46,508 nucleotides of DNA from Paramacrobiotus richtersi (GCA_034698045.1 JAQGAU010000064.1:1-46508); one strand, 5' to 3'; shown: positions 1-11,571, counted from the stretch's first letter. Numbers and translations are program-made. Notes: a model not told the origin generated them from the sequence alone.

Positions 1-1452
1 ATACGATTCCGGAACACATGTACGGAATACGAATAACACTATTAATAGCAGTACTTTCGAAAACGAACGATTTTTCAGTTTTCCAGATTTTTACTACGTC
101 TGCACACGAGACGAAACAACTGAGCAACGAAAAGCGTATGCTTCCCATGTCTGCTTTCTTTTAAAATAATTATTGCTAATCTGTAAGCTAAAACAGTATT
201 GAGCGCATTTCCACAACAGTGCCCCATAAAAACTCTTACAGACTCTGCAATTTCAAAACACGTTGACAGTCGAAATTCCGAAAAATGGAAAATTTGCGAC
301 ACTCGGGGTTGCGCGCCACAATTAACAGAATCTACATTCTACAATTTGCGAATCTACAATTCATGAGTCTACAATTCCCACATTTTTAAAACATCCAACA
401 GTTCAAATACAGATGGGTTGCGCGCGAGCGCAACCTAACACTTGTATGTAATAACGTAATAATCGAATGACCAATTATTATTGTAAATAGAGTAATTATA
501 TGTTGATTAAAATTGCTATTATACATTAATCATAATTATAATAATTATATACGTATACATGTATAGCAGTAAAAGCTATTTAAACTTTAAAAAAATATAT
601 TTTGCAGCAGATGTTAGCATGCAAGATCGCTGGTGATCTTTAGCCGATCTCTACGACTGCAGAAAACCACAAAGAAAGTCCACTACAAACGGCTGTCCAG
701 TTAGCGATAGAAACCCATACACCACACAACTGACACCAGCAATAAATGGCATTAATCGACTGCACAACTTGTCCATCTGTTGATGGAAGACATTCTTAGA
801 TAAATGTGCTGATTTTGTGTGAGGATTAGCGCTAATCCTCACACAAAATCCGTGTGTAATTATAACGCAAGATCGCTTAGTAAACTGTACTAAATTCTAC
901 ATACATACTGTAAATTACGTAACATAATTAAAATTTGCTGTACGTTGTTTTATATCATGTTTCAGTTAGAGAAAAAACGACTGAAGGAATCTTGCATTCT
1001 CAACGAGGAATGCGTACTTCAGTATTCGTAATCCAAAGTAATGCACAAAAATACTTATACATACGTACATACATACAATTTCTTTTTGATTGCGCAAAAA
1101 ATTCTTTGTTGTTGTTCTTGTTGTTGTTATTCCATGTTGGCTAATGCGCCTAATAATTTAGCCGGTATGGGATAATACAGTATGCGTGTGTGTAAGAGGC
1201 ATGCAGTTAGTGTTATCACTGTTATAACAAGTGTCAGCCAGTTCACTACGATTCATAATTTCATACAATGACTCCCAGTGTTGGTTTACGGACTGCCTGA
1301 TACATGCCTGAAAACCATTTCTGACGTCAAACTAGTAAGAACACAAAACGGGCTTCATGTAGTGTCTCTTTTTGTGTCTGCACCATAGTTTTAGTTCAGT
1401 AAACAACGAATAAGAAGGATAAATATTACAAAGAGAATGACGCCAGCTGTCC
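1..1452. other. Gene-free stretch, left arm
   Basis: AT-rich sequence with only short, unconvincing open frames. The only clear structure is the 40-bp palindrome at 811-850. The right-arm copy is 45057-46508. Confidence 0.6.
811..850. repeat. 40-bp perfect local palindrome
   Basis: A 20-base arm ending in GGATTAGC is followed directly by its reverse complement starting GCTAATCC, with no loop and the axis at 830|831. It could extrude as a cruciform, or it may be a pair of fused terminal repeats left by a small DNA element. Confidence 0.9.
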
Positions 1453-4400
1453 AACTGACCGTAATCTTGAGTTCATTCTGTTTGAGAAACCACAGCAGAT
1501 CCTCCACATCCATCTCCATGAACTCCCACCCCGTGGCCAGCTCGACGAACATGGTGGCCAGCTTGGTCCAAGCAATGGCGAAGAGTCGCAGGGGTTGCCG
1601 CGGGTGGCACTTACCGTGCTCCACAGATTATGCTCCTGCAGGAGGACGTCGGCCAACGCCTCCGCCATTCTGGCCAGATAGTGTAGGCGGAGGGCGCGGG
1701 CAGCGTCGAAGATCTCTACACAGTTGCTGTATCCCACTTATACAAGAGACCATATTGACTATAATCGGAGACATATTGCTGTTTTTTATTCACTGTAGGC
1801 TTGGTACGTCTTGGCGTCATTCACTGATATGGAAAAATGAGAAAACTATTTGTTCTCAGATTTTGTTTCTTTTTACTTTTTTAAATGTTTGTTTTATTAA
1901 CTGCTGCTTACATTCCTTTAACCTGGTGTGAAGCTTTTACCAGCGAAGAAAGGCTACAAGCAACTTTTAACCATTCTGTAAAGTGATATGTGCTGTATGT
2001 ACAATTAAAATACTGCTCAAGCTGAATGAAATCGCAGAGCAGTGGCGAATCGTGCTAATTCCAAATAGATTCCAATTGTACAATCAGTGCCCGAAAGGGG
2101 TCGAAATAATTTCTCGGTATGTTTCTTTTTTGACTGTTTTCTAACAGAAACGGCGGCTTTCTAGAAGATAACTTTTAGACAGATTTTACTCTTATAAATA
2201 ATGTTATGCTATGGCAGTATTTTTGTAAAACGGATACGAATACGAAAGATACCTTCATGCCCGAAACGTAAAGTTTATGTTTATGTAGATTAATGAACCA
2301 TTGCTCGAATTGTTAATCATCGATGCAACACAGATATCAAAATTATTCATTTTAATAAAATGAGGTAAATACGAAGTAAGCTCAGTAACCGTATGTCTTT
2401 TAGTTTCATACCTGACATATAAATGTACCAGTCTTACATTGTTAATAAGAATTTTATATTTCGACAATTACGTGATGATCGTATACCCTTGGCTAAATGC
2501 TATGTACACGTTCATAGGCCTAGGCTAAGGAATAACATATTCCTCGGCAAGGAGGACAGTTTGCCCATATGACCGCCCTATGTTTCCTCAAGTAAGGAAA
2601 TCTGGCTAGGGGAAGTCTAGGCGTATAACTTCATTGCCGCATCCTATACGGACAATTTTTTTCTATGGGCACCAGGAAATGAAAAGGACTTACTATGCAG
2701 CCTAGAAATCTGATATTAATTTGTGAGCCGTTCGTTTCTTGCCGTTCCATATAGAACGGTCAAGGAAATAATCATGCCTTTACGGCATATGTATTCCTTG
2801 GGCTCCCATATCCAAAGATAATTGACCTGTATTCAGATTAAACTGAATCATAGCGTATGCATTCCTAGGCAGTAAATCGGCGTAGTAACTCCTGCTGCTG
2901 TAATACGATTGTATCTGTTCATTCTGCACCCGCACATATGAATTCATAGAGCAAAGTAGCCACAGAAGTTTCGTATGTGTTCCTGTGGCGCCCGCACATA
3001 TGAATTCATAGAACAAAAGTGACCAAAGAAGCGTACAAGCTTTTTATGCTACTCGTAGGAAAACGCAATTATTACATAGTGTTTTGAAATATCCTCTTTC
3101 GGTTTCTGATCAAGTAGTGACGGGTGCAGTGCCGTTCACTTTGCATCTGCAAGATTGCTGTTCAAGCGCCATTTACTATTTTGGCAGTTGCGCACTTGTA
3201 TTACGAGCGCCAGTGCGTTACAAGCTGAAAGTTACAAAGTATAGCCAAATTTTGATTCCTTGGAAGTCAAAAGTCTACAACTGGTACAACGTTGCTTGTC
3301 CAAAACATTCACATGTGCGGCTTACTTTCACCTAACGGTACTGCACGGGATATTTGGGATTCTAATTTGCAACGAACCGCAGGATAACGAAACAGGTAAG
3401 AGTCCCGCATCAGAACATTTTCCCACTAATTTGCTCTCTTATTTTGTGAAAAAAGTGAGTTGTGGATGCAAAAACGAACGAATTCACTTATGTAAAACTT
3501 TTGTACTGTACTGTACATGCTGTGTAGCAAAATTTGCGTGAAAGTCAAGTGACGTTGATAATATATTTTAATAAATATTATTCTGCATGAACTCTTTATA
3601 TTTACGTGTACTAATACGGTTAATTTCTTCGTTTCAGGTGGCAGTCAGGATGGAGATTGTGGATGAAAATGAACGGAAAAAAATGAATAGTTTAGACGAT
3701 AACAAAACATAATGACATATAATACAAAAAACTTCGCGTTCTATACAGAACGAGGCCAATAACCGAAATTAAAGTTTTTCCAACCGAAACCGAAATCAAA
3801 CCGAATAAAAAACTCTCAAATCAAAAATTTGCCAATGCTGAATTAATAATTAAACCAATTGCCCAATTGGAAAGCGTCTATGATAACCAAAGAAATTCAT
3901 AATTCATAGGATATTAACGGGGGATTCGTTGTAAAAGGAATTACATACGCGTGTCCAGTTTTAGCGCAACGAATACAGCAGGAAAGCATATGCCTAGAAG
4001 TACATATATCTAAGCTGTGCCCTATGATCCCGGTAGGGAAAGGACAGGAGTTGCATACCCTATTTGTAAGGCATGTCTAAAGGAAACCACACACAATCCA
4101 GATCAGCAGGAATAGGCTATTGCATATGCCTATTTCATTGCCATACGGTCTATGAATGTCTCTGTCATAGGGTCAAATTTAGCCAAGGGTAGCGTAGTAC
4201 GGAGCTAGGCTTAAAATCCGCACAGATATTTGTACAAAGCTCAAAGTTGCAAAACGGTTCGAAACGCTTTCGTGCTGCAGAGGAGGAAATACTGGTAATA
4301 TTTCTTTTTTCGCCCGGTTCATACTTTTACGCACAATAGAACGACACAATTAAAAATATGTTTTTTGTTTTTAACTGACTGTTAATTAAACTGATAAATC

Positions 4401-4946
4401 TAAGAGTTAACATATATATCCATGCCCGAACTTTTAGTCATCGACGCAACACGGATCAGTATAGTGAACGTGAGACAAAGAAATTTTTACTTGTCATCGG
4501 TACCGAGACGATAATAGCATTAACAAAAAATGTTTCACTTCGCCGGTACAAACCTAATCTACGCCCCTAGGAAAAAGCCGAACGGTAATTAACTTACCTA
4601 CGAAATAGTACTTGATAATCGTAGTATCCAGGCTCAAGATACACTCTCATTTATGTTCGTTGCTATAACACTGTTTTCTATTTTTCAATGAAAGTGGTCG
4701 GTGTATAAAAAAGCAACAGACTCCCCTTGATTCTAGATACAAGTAATTGACGGCGTTGCGCAGTCCCAGTAAGGTCACCGCTGAGCCGAAGTCAATCAGG
4801 ATGGGATTCTCCTTGCGCAAGCTGAAGCCGCGCCGATAACAGAAATCCGTCCAGACATCGCTCTGCGCTGGTAGCAGCGGCAGATGCATGGGCACGTAAC
4901 CCTCCGCACACTTAACCTCCACATCCAGCAGGAATTTCCGGTACCA
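1453..4946 (-). CDS. BTB-BACK (kelch-like type) gene, partial, left-arm copy
   Basis: Exact mirror of 41563-45056, where the evidence is given. The exons here are about 4731-4946 (BTB domain), about 4598-4650 (short linking exon), 1615-1726 (end of BTB) and 1453-1561 (BACK start), all on the minus strand. The 2.9-kb gap between 1726 and 4598 is intron and holds the terminal-inverted-repeat element at 2486-4189. Confidence 0.6.
2252..2345. repeat. Diverged direct repeat flanking the TIR element, copy 1
   Basis: CATGCCCGAA followed by TCATCGATGCAACACAGAT resembles 4420-4465 (CATGCCCGAA then TCATCGACGCAACACGGAT). The two copies sit on either side of the element at 2486-4189. This suggests an older duplicated repeat family in the intron. 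Confidence 0.45.
2486..4189. mobile_element. DNA-transposon-like element with short TIRs, TA-flanked
   Basis: CCCTTGGCTAAAT at 2486-2498 recurs inverted (ATTTAGCCAAGGG) at 4177-4189. Both ends are flanked by TA, as expected for a TA target-site duplication. The 1.7-kb interior is rich in CCTAGG, CATATG and CCTATG words but holds no transposase that I recognise. It lies wholly within the large intron of the BTB-BACK gene. Only about 13 bp of inverted repeat supports this, so the limits are tentative. Confidence 0.45.
3327..3713 (+). other. Possible two-exon coding fragment inside the TIR element
   Basis: An open segment ending in HGIFGILICNEPQDNET meets a GTAAGA donor at about 3393. A pyrimidine-rich tract ending TTTCAG lies just before GTGGCAGTC near 3638. 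Splicing would add GGSQDGDCG and a stop. The unspliced alternative frame gives MEIVDENERKKMNSLDDNKT before a stop at 3713. No family is recognised. It may be captured host exons or chance. The mirror is 42796-43182 on the minus strand. Confidence 0.2.
4420..4465. repeat. Diverged direct repeat flanking the TIR element, copy 2
   Basis: Partner of 2252-2345. The mirrors are 42044-42089 and 44164-44257. Confidence 0.45.
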
Positions 4947-5239
4947 TAAGCCCAAAAATCACGACTGAATTCTATAAAGCCCAACACTGTATTTAACGGA
5001 AATTTTTTTAATCAGTTATTTATCGTGCATATGGGTGAGCAGATGATTGTTTTGCTTAATTTAGTTAATTTCGCTGCCGTTAATGCCACGTCGACCGTAT
5101 TTACCTGCACTCCCAAAAACGGGGAAATGCTATACCTAAATTTAATAAATTCAGTATACTAATCATTAAATTCTGCTTAACTCTAAACTTCGATTACCTT
5201 AATTCGTAAAATTTAAGAAAAAATTCCGACCGGACTTGA

Positions 5240-6198
5240 TCAACAGGGGAGAAGATGATAGTGTTCCTTATTCTCGTGGCACATCTTCCGTTGCAGTCTT
5301 ATAAAGGGACCCTCGAATTCCCGATTAATCCTGGGAATTTGTTGCTGCATTTTACACCGGGCATGCGCCGCTTTGGCCGCTTCGATCCCCTTTAGTAGCC
5401 GCATAAATCCTACAGAAATAGCCGCTATTCCAAAGATAATACGAACTGGAAATCCACAGTTTATGAATAGGAAACTGAATTAAATGATGTGTATACTAAC
5501 ATACTCGGTATGGGCATGTGCCATGTGGCTATATAAACGCAGCTATGTACCAACTGAATGTTATTATTTCAGGTTTCATGGTCATCGTAGTGCAGTGGCT
5601 ATATCTGTATAATTCTCCGCATCTATCTGTCATTCAACGTGTAGTTCTGAATGTATACCAGAATGTAGTTTGTTCGTGCAAGCTTTGTTAAACATCCATA
5701 GCGTACGCGTGCAGTGTATCGTTAGGGCCATGTTTATTATTAATCGAAAATTCTGTCAACAGGACATGCGGGAACAAAAATCAAGTCGCAGCTGCAAGCA
5801 CAGCAACATGCATTTTGTCTATAGGGTAATTGTAATATTCGTACGCCATTATCGTAACTGGATTATTTATTTTATTGAATTTATTTTAAACATTATTCAT
5901 CAATTGTCGTAATTTCATTATTTTATTTTGTTGTTTCTTTGTTAATTAGCCGTCCATTATCGTCATTTCATAAGTGCCGTCTTCAGCAGTGATTTACAAA
6001 GTTGTTGTACAATTAGATTGTTCTGACGTACTGGCGGCCGCCAGTACTTTGCGGTACTTGGCCCTGACCGCCAGTTTGATGATCGTGGGGAATTCGCGTC
6101 CATCGGGTCCCCTGTTGACCCCCAATGACGTCATGCGACGCTGAACAGCATGCTCCGGCAAATTTAGCGGCACCGGCGCGTCGCCTTCAGGAGTTCTT
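5240..6198 (-). CDS. Small membrane protein of unknown function, left-arm copy
   Basis: Exact mirror of 40311-41269, described there. Exons are 6032-6198 and 5240-5445. Confidence 0.5.
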
Positions 6199-6680
6199 CT
6201 TAAATAAGATATTCATATCGATAAAATACTACAGCTTACAATCTGTACCAAATTTCTCAGTAAATTGTCCAGGGCAACCAGGCGGCAAATTAGCTAAAAT
6301 CGCTACTGCAACAACATATCCATAAACTGACCATAGTAGCATTGTGTTATTATGGACATTTCACGCTGGCTTCAAAAATTACAACAACAGATTCACTTGA
6401 TATATAATGAAAGTAACCTGAAAAAACTGTGTTCAGAGAAAGTCAGTTCTAACACAATTCTTGATTTTTTCGTGGATTTAAGGCATTTTACTGCAATCTG
6501 TTTTGGCGCTATAAGAGCCGATCTGTACTACGATTCACAATAATAGCTACTATCAGGATTCCGCCAGGTGCGGTACATAATTGCCGAATTACTTCCAGAA
6601 CACATAAGAACTGTTAAAAAACCCGCACTGTCAGTTGTTATTTTTTAATTAGAAATTAAGGCAAAAAGATCATAATTATA

Positions 6681-6824
6681 AAACCATATCCTTTAAAGGA
6701 TAAGTGATAACTTAAAAGGATAAAGGATAACTTTAAAGGATGACAATCAAAACAGAACTTCGGAAGTTCCGTTTTGATTGTTATCCTTTATCTTTAAAGT
6801 TATATCCCTTAAAGGATATGGTTT
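6681..6824. mobile_element. 144-bp hairpin, MITE-like
   Basis: Imperfect inverted repeat whose ends are AAACCATATCCTTTA and TAAAGGATATGGTTT. The axis is at GAACTTCGGAAGTTC (6755-6769), flanked by CAATCAAAAC and GTTTTGATTG. The arms are filled with AAAGGATA repeats. ATA occurs on both flanks and could be a target-site duplication. It has no coding capacity, so it is a foldback or MITE-type relic or a simple-repeat hairpin. Confidence 0.6.
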
Positions 6825-6998
6825 ATATGCGTAACGAACCAAAAATTCTAACAGTGCCAAGATGCGGATATAAAGTAGTAATCCGTCATGACGGAGAATA
6901 AGAAAGAAGCCAACGCTACCGGACTATGGTGCATTTACAATGTAAATCTGCACATACTGTAATAGCGCAGTGTAAGGCACAGCGGTAGACATCTTTAC

Positions 6999-7466
6999 CG
7001 GTTCCCAGCTGGGAATACGATAGTGTGAGCTTCACCCCATCGTACTTAACTCCACATAAGAACAGTTTATTCATAAACTCGCAGATGTACCCATCAAAGA
7101 AGTGAACGAAAAACCGGGAATCAGGGGTCACCGATGGTCGTACTTACTTCCAACTTACAGTCCTCTTTCACAAATACCACTGCATTCCATTGTAGTCTTG
7201 CCGTATCCAAATACTTTTTCAGCTCCCAGTGCCAGATTATTTCAGCACCACGAATTCCTCTGACCCAGGTGCCCGGATTCGCATTGTTTGTGATTATAAC
7301 TAGCACGCTTAACTGGTTAAGGCACTTTCTCTCCGCTTCACTTGCGTCATTTCTCGTTCGGGATTGGGCGTGGCTCGTACTGCATCGTCACTCTTCCAGG
7401 TGACGACGGCGTTCCATTGGGTTACTGACAGAACAACCATTCCAGACTGTGTACCGTTCATGAATA
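6999..7466 (-). CDS. Exons of an unrecognised multicopy family (copy R), left-arm copy
   Basis: Mirror of 39043-39510, described there. Confidence 0.4.
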
Positions 7467-7891
7467 CTGGCTCTCCGTTATACTGTACAATTACAACGAA
7501 AAGATGAAATACCAAGTTAATTACAATATAAAGTTGGAAAGTTCCGATTCCCCAGTGCTTGCACACAGTATTATTATTTGTGCACAATAATGTGTTTGAT
7601 AGGCAACGTGTATTTGTACAGTCCTAGTACAACGGCTTTATTCGCGTTTGTATCCGACCTTCTATTGCACACAAAACTAGTGGTTTACATACATGACACA
7701 GCGCATAAATATAGTGTCCTTTTTTGACCTTTAGATGGACAGAAAAGACAGGCCTCGGTAAACAGTTTTGAGGCCTTACAACTACGCTGTACATATCGAT
7801 ATGGATTAATGTCTGCAAAATGTTTCTATTGTGTCGCATGACTCGCATCCAGGTTTTTATACTTCTACTAAACAAGTATAATAACAGTCAG

Positions 7892-9436
7892 ATTGTTGAA
7901 AGCAGCATATACGTATGGATTCCGAGAAGTGCCGTTGGGGAAGTACAGTCGAAGAAAGAGGTGGAGACTGACTATGATTCAGGGTGCGCGTGGCTGGTAC
8001 TGGGTGTCGGTTCCTCACGAATGTGCCGGTGCTTGGTGTGGAATTGAATTTTAATATTGTATTCATGAATCCCATTCACAAGGAGTTTTTAAGTCGGGTG
8101 GACGGGAGGTCAATGATGCGGCCTGGGCGGGGACCATTTCCTACGGAATGATGTTTCTAATTGGTGAGTGTACAGTCGTTTTGTACATAATCCGGTTGTG
8201 TACATTAATATTTTGAAGTTCGCAGAGATAAACAGCGCAGCGATAAAATAATTAGAGTAATCTAGAACGTTAAAAGGTTTCAGAATACGTGGTTCTTTTT
8301 TTAACCGGTATTTAATTCTGAATTTTAGAAGTTCATTAGTTTTTAGAATGTCGCAGGAAATAGAATACAGAATTGCAGGTGCATGTAAGTTATGCAAACC
8401 TTAAGAAGCCAGAAAAACTCCATGAATACTTGTATATTCAGTTGTACTTGTGTCATGAAAAAAAACAGTATAAAGCCAGACAGATCTAGACAGTTTGCTG
8501 TAATAGCCAATGGCTTTAGTTCAGATTCTGGTATGGTACGTGTATTGAGGTTTATTCATTTTTTTCTCGAATTTACTTACTTCTTGAAGTAAATCGGAAT
8601 TATGTTTGCTTTGAATGTAATCATTGTAAACAGCTCGTAGGTACTGTAAAGTAATTTTAGGTAGCATCGACAGGTTAATATTAATAGCATTGTTTGGATT
8701 GCCGATGTTAATGCTTTTTTCTTTTTAGCGAAAAGACTGCAGAAAGTTTTTAGTGTAAACATTTGAAACACGGAGTATGTAATTGTAAATTATTTTGAAA
8801 AATTTTCGTATGCATTGGTAATTTTGTTAGTTTGTTTTGCTTTATGGAGACTGTAAACAATACATAATCTTGCAGAATTAGTCGAATAATCTACCGAGCA
8901 GTGTTCAGTTTTCCATAAATTCTGCTTACGAAGTCGGTAGCATTTTTATAAACTTTGTGGACACTGACTGGATGCATGGGACTATGGAAATGCGCATGCG
9001 AACAGTTACTGCTGAATAGCGCGTACCGTAGTGTAATGGCAGATAGGGAAATTCTGACACTGACTTGGCGCATCAAATATTCATGCCACATGTGCCAAAG
9101 TTTATAAATTTTTCTACATTTGCCAGCCTCCACGGTTCTCTCTGGGTATACGGTTTTTATGGTTATTGGGTGAGTAATTACCAATTATAACCCATTTTCC
9201 CGTAAAAAGCTAAAAAATTAAACGTCAAGAAAGTGCTGCGTTTATGTCATATTGACGGCATATATGATTGCTTAATATGGGTTTTGACAGGTCCATTGGC
9301 CAGCCTGCTCATATCGCGTGTTGGCACGATATATACGCTTTGACAATCTCCGGTATTTTGTTCTTTCTTTGATTTTCCACAGCACGCTTCGCTACGGATG
9401 TGTAGTATTTTTACACCCGTTATGGATTGCTAATTG
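7892..9436 (+). pseudogene. SLC16/monocarboxylate-transporter-like gene relic
   Basis: MFS transporter of the MCT type, N-terminal part. Exon 1 (7892-8163) has DYDSGCAWLVLGVG, then in another frame FLTNVPVLGVELNFNIVF and NPIHKEFL (TM1 and the loop, compare the family's DGGWGWVV...F..GVFF.eF). It then has, in a third frame, EVNDAAWAGTISYGMMFLI (TM2 start, family W.gSi..g..fl.gP). A GTGAGT donor at 8164 in phase 1 meets an acceptor (TTTTGACAG, 9290). Exon 2 then supplies GPLASLLISRVGTI, the expected GP.as.li.rfG. The next block aligns as ISGILFFL, stop TGA, FSTARFATDV, stop TAG, YFYTRYGLLIG. The TAG stands where the family usually has Trp. Two frame changes in exon 1, one more frame change after GTI, and these two stops mark it as a pseudogene, or as unpolished sequence with indels. 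The remaining 8 or so membrane segments were not found. Confidence 0.6.
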
Positions 9437-10283
9437 GTTAAAGTCCGCAAGTATAAAGTTCAATTGTTATACCTTTTTTCTCACTTTTTGGTTTGTTTGT
9501 TTCATTTCAATATTTGTCGTAGATGAAAGCTAAACAACAAGTAAAATTTGAATAGCACACAAAAGATTACCGGGGTTTAAGTACACCTGAGTGGTTCGTT
9601 GCGTTTACTGTTTGATGTACTGATTTGCAGCCGTTCTGACTTTACCAGTCACAGCAAAAGTGGGACGAATTGTGCATAAAAACCAGCTTTTAGAAAATGA
9701 ATGGTCCCAAGAATATTAGTTTGCTGCGATCAACTAGAGATACTTGATTAGGGCGTCTGATCTCGTGTGAAATAGCCATCGTGCTACGATTTTTTCCTTA
9801 TGTGTATGCGTTATTTTGCACAGCTGTTTTTACCATGGTTTACAACAGCCGTGTTTTGTTACCGTCTTGGATATATGATTAATGATTAGTACTGTAAACA
9901 GTACGTGACCGACAGTTGTGCATGATGATGATGATTTATTGGATTTAGGTCAAACACAATCGTAATGGTGCGCTCTGGCGTCAGACCATCTGCAAACACT
10001 TAACACTCCGAACACAATGACACTACTGGAATAAGAAAACAGGAACGCGAGCACTAAGGTCGTACACGAAAACACTATACATCGAAATATGTGAAATAAT
10101 AAGGAAAAGGAATGCGTAAACGTTTCATAACCGTACCGTACGCCACTCCACATTATCGAGTTGCCCCATGAATGTTTTTGGATGTAGATACCCTTCTTCG
10201 GGTAATAAGACACTGTTCCAAACTCAAACCATATGTGAAAACGCCTTCGGGCTAACAGCTTGACAGGCAAGTTTTCCATTCAG
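9437..10283. other. Non-coding stretch with a probable non-LTR copy
   Basis: No gene seen. About 9921-10270, read on the minus strand, may be a short truncated non-LTR copy ending in the tail at 9921-9940. I found no clear 5' end or target-site duplication. Confidence 0.35.
9921..9940 (-). mobile_element. Non-LTR-type 3' tail, AATAAA plus CAT repeats
   Basis: On the minus strand the sequence reads AATAAATCATCATCATCATG. A polyadenylation-like signal running into a trinucleotide microsatellite is the usual 3' end of LINE/SINE copies. It could also be a chance microsatellite. The mirror is 36569-36588 (+). Confidence 0.35.
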
Positions 10284-10713
10284 GTTCCGGCATGCTAACT
10301 TCCTGGCGATCGAGCTTTCCCATTCCAGGCGACTACTTCTAGCACAACAGGTGCTGCTGGCGTCCACTCTGGTTGCGATCGGCCGTGGATCGAGTAGGCA
10401 TCTTTTTGTTTGGCTGCTCCAGCACTGCATTGACCACTATAATATGCCGGTAAGAGATGGTTTTTTTCTCCAGATTGTATCGTTGGTTGGCTAGACAGTT
10501 ACGGATAATGTAACAATATGTGTTTCTTTTTTTCAACATTTTTCCTAGTTACTGTTTCGTTAATTTGTATGATTATAAGTCCGACAGGTGAAGCCCGATA
10601 AACAACTTCTGTCCATTCTGGTGGAAACGCTGCCTCCCAATACACTGGCGGAAAATGAAATAATCGAACTGTTGGACCGGCTTAAACTGAAGGTGGATGT
10701 TGACTTTTTTTAA
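10284..10713 (+). CDS. Last two exons of an unrecognised gene
   Basis: Exon 1 (about 10284-10449, acceptor CCATTCAG) reads FRHANFLAIELSHSRRLLLA, then QQVLLASTLVAIGRG and HLFVWLLQHCIDHYNMP. It stops at a GTAAGA donor in phase 0. The intron has a T-rich tract and ends CCGACAG at 10587. Exon 2 (10588-10713) reads VKPDKQLLSILVETLP and AENEIIELLDRLKLKVDVDFF, then a stop. Joined, it gives about 97 residues of amphipathic helices, like an all-helical repeat protein tail. An alternative start for exon 1 is 10267, after TTGACAG. Upstream exons were not found. A GTGGAT at 10693 could instead be a donor leading in phase 0 to 10907. No family assignment is made. Confidence 0.5.
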
Positions 10714-10906
10714 TATGATTATCCGGCATATTTTAATACACCCGAAGAAACGAGTTTGCAAGCTCTCTGGTAAAAGAAGCGAACAACCTTTGCAGTGTTT
10801 TGGCGTTTGCTTAGTATTTTTATTATGTTGCACAGGGAACGAGAAACATATTTGAATCTCGTGGACTGAAATCGAATATTATGACCTTTGGGTGCCTGCA
10901 TGGCAG

Positions 10907-11571
10907 CAGGCTGTAGACGGAATGAAGATGTTCATCAGCTTCTTGAGGCAACGGCTGGCAACGGATGCCGTCAAGAACATTATCCACGCCGCCAAATCCC
11001 AGATCCAGGAGGCCGTGTCCGTTTCATTCGGGCTCAAATCCGGGACTGTCTATCGACCACCGCTGACGCCATGGACCGGTTACCCTGGGCGTCGCCCCAT
11101 GCCACCGTGACCATTACCGCTATCAAGGAAACCATCCAGGCGGAGGTGATCACCGTCTCCCAGATGGAAGATCCCCAGGAAGACAAGGTTGTCGCTGTGG
11201 GTGACGTACGTCCCGTCCCAACCATCGCCACCACCGACACATCTACAACGTCTGAGACACCTATGGCGATCAATACATCGGCTTTCAATGCGTCCGATGC
11301 ACTGAACAATGTCTCCCTCACGTTCGACGCGACAACCGCGACGTTTAACACCATCACACCCAAGGTGGTCAGTTGGCAGGATGTTATCCCAAAGAATTCG
11401 GTATTTTGTGACAATGAGGTGACGAATACCACAGTAGCGATGGACACGACGGTTGCAATGGAACCGATAACCGTTTCGTCGACGACACTGGAAACGACGA
11501 GCACACCCACCATGACAGCCGCCGGTTCGATAATCGCCATCGGATTCCTCACTTGTCAGATAAAAGTATAA
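10907..11571 (+). pseudogene. Frame-shifted helical plus Thr/Ser-rich coding relic
   Basis: After a TGGCAG acceptor the first frame reads QAVDGMKMFISFLRQRLATD and AVKNIIHAAKSQIQEAVSVSF. About 11030 the coding-like signal moves to another frame: RAQIRDCLSTTADAMDRLPW, TITAIKETIQAEVITVSQME. It then runs as a Thr/Ser-rich region (ATTDTSTTSETP, TTVAMDTTVAMEPITVSSTT) to a stop at 11571. The GC-richer composition stands out from the flanks. The opposite strand is also open over much of this interval but its product is a compositional shadow. Either a gene with one indel or a sequence error. It may continue the gene at 10284-10713, being in phase with a donor at 10693. Function unknown. Confidence 0.45.

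Noticed and set aside
1437-1931. 164-codon open frame antisense to the BTB-BACK exons
   Set aside because: It overlaps the strand-opposite BTB/BACK signal and lacks domain or splice support.
7290-7395. tRNA-derived SINE or tRNA gene (GGTTAAGGCACT, then GTTCGGGAT)
   Set aside because: A-box and B-box resemblance only. No acceptor or anticodon stems fold, and it lies antisense to copy R of the unknown family.
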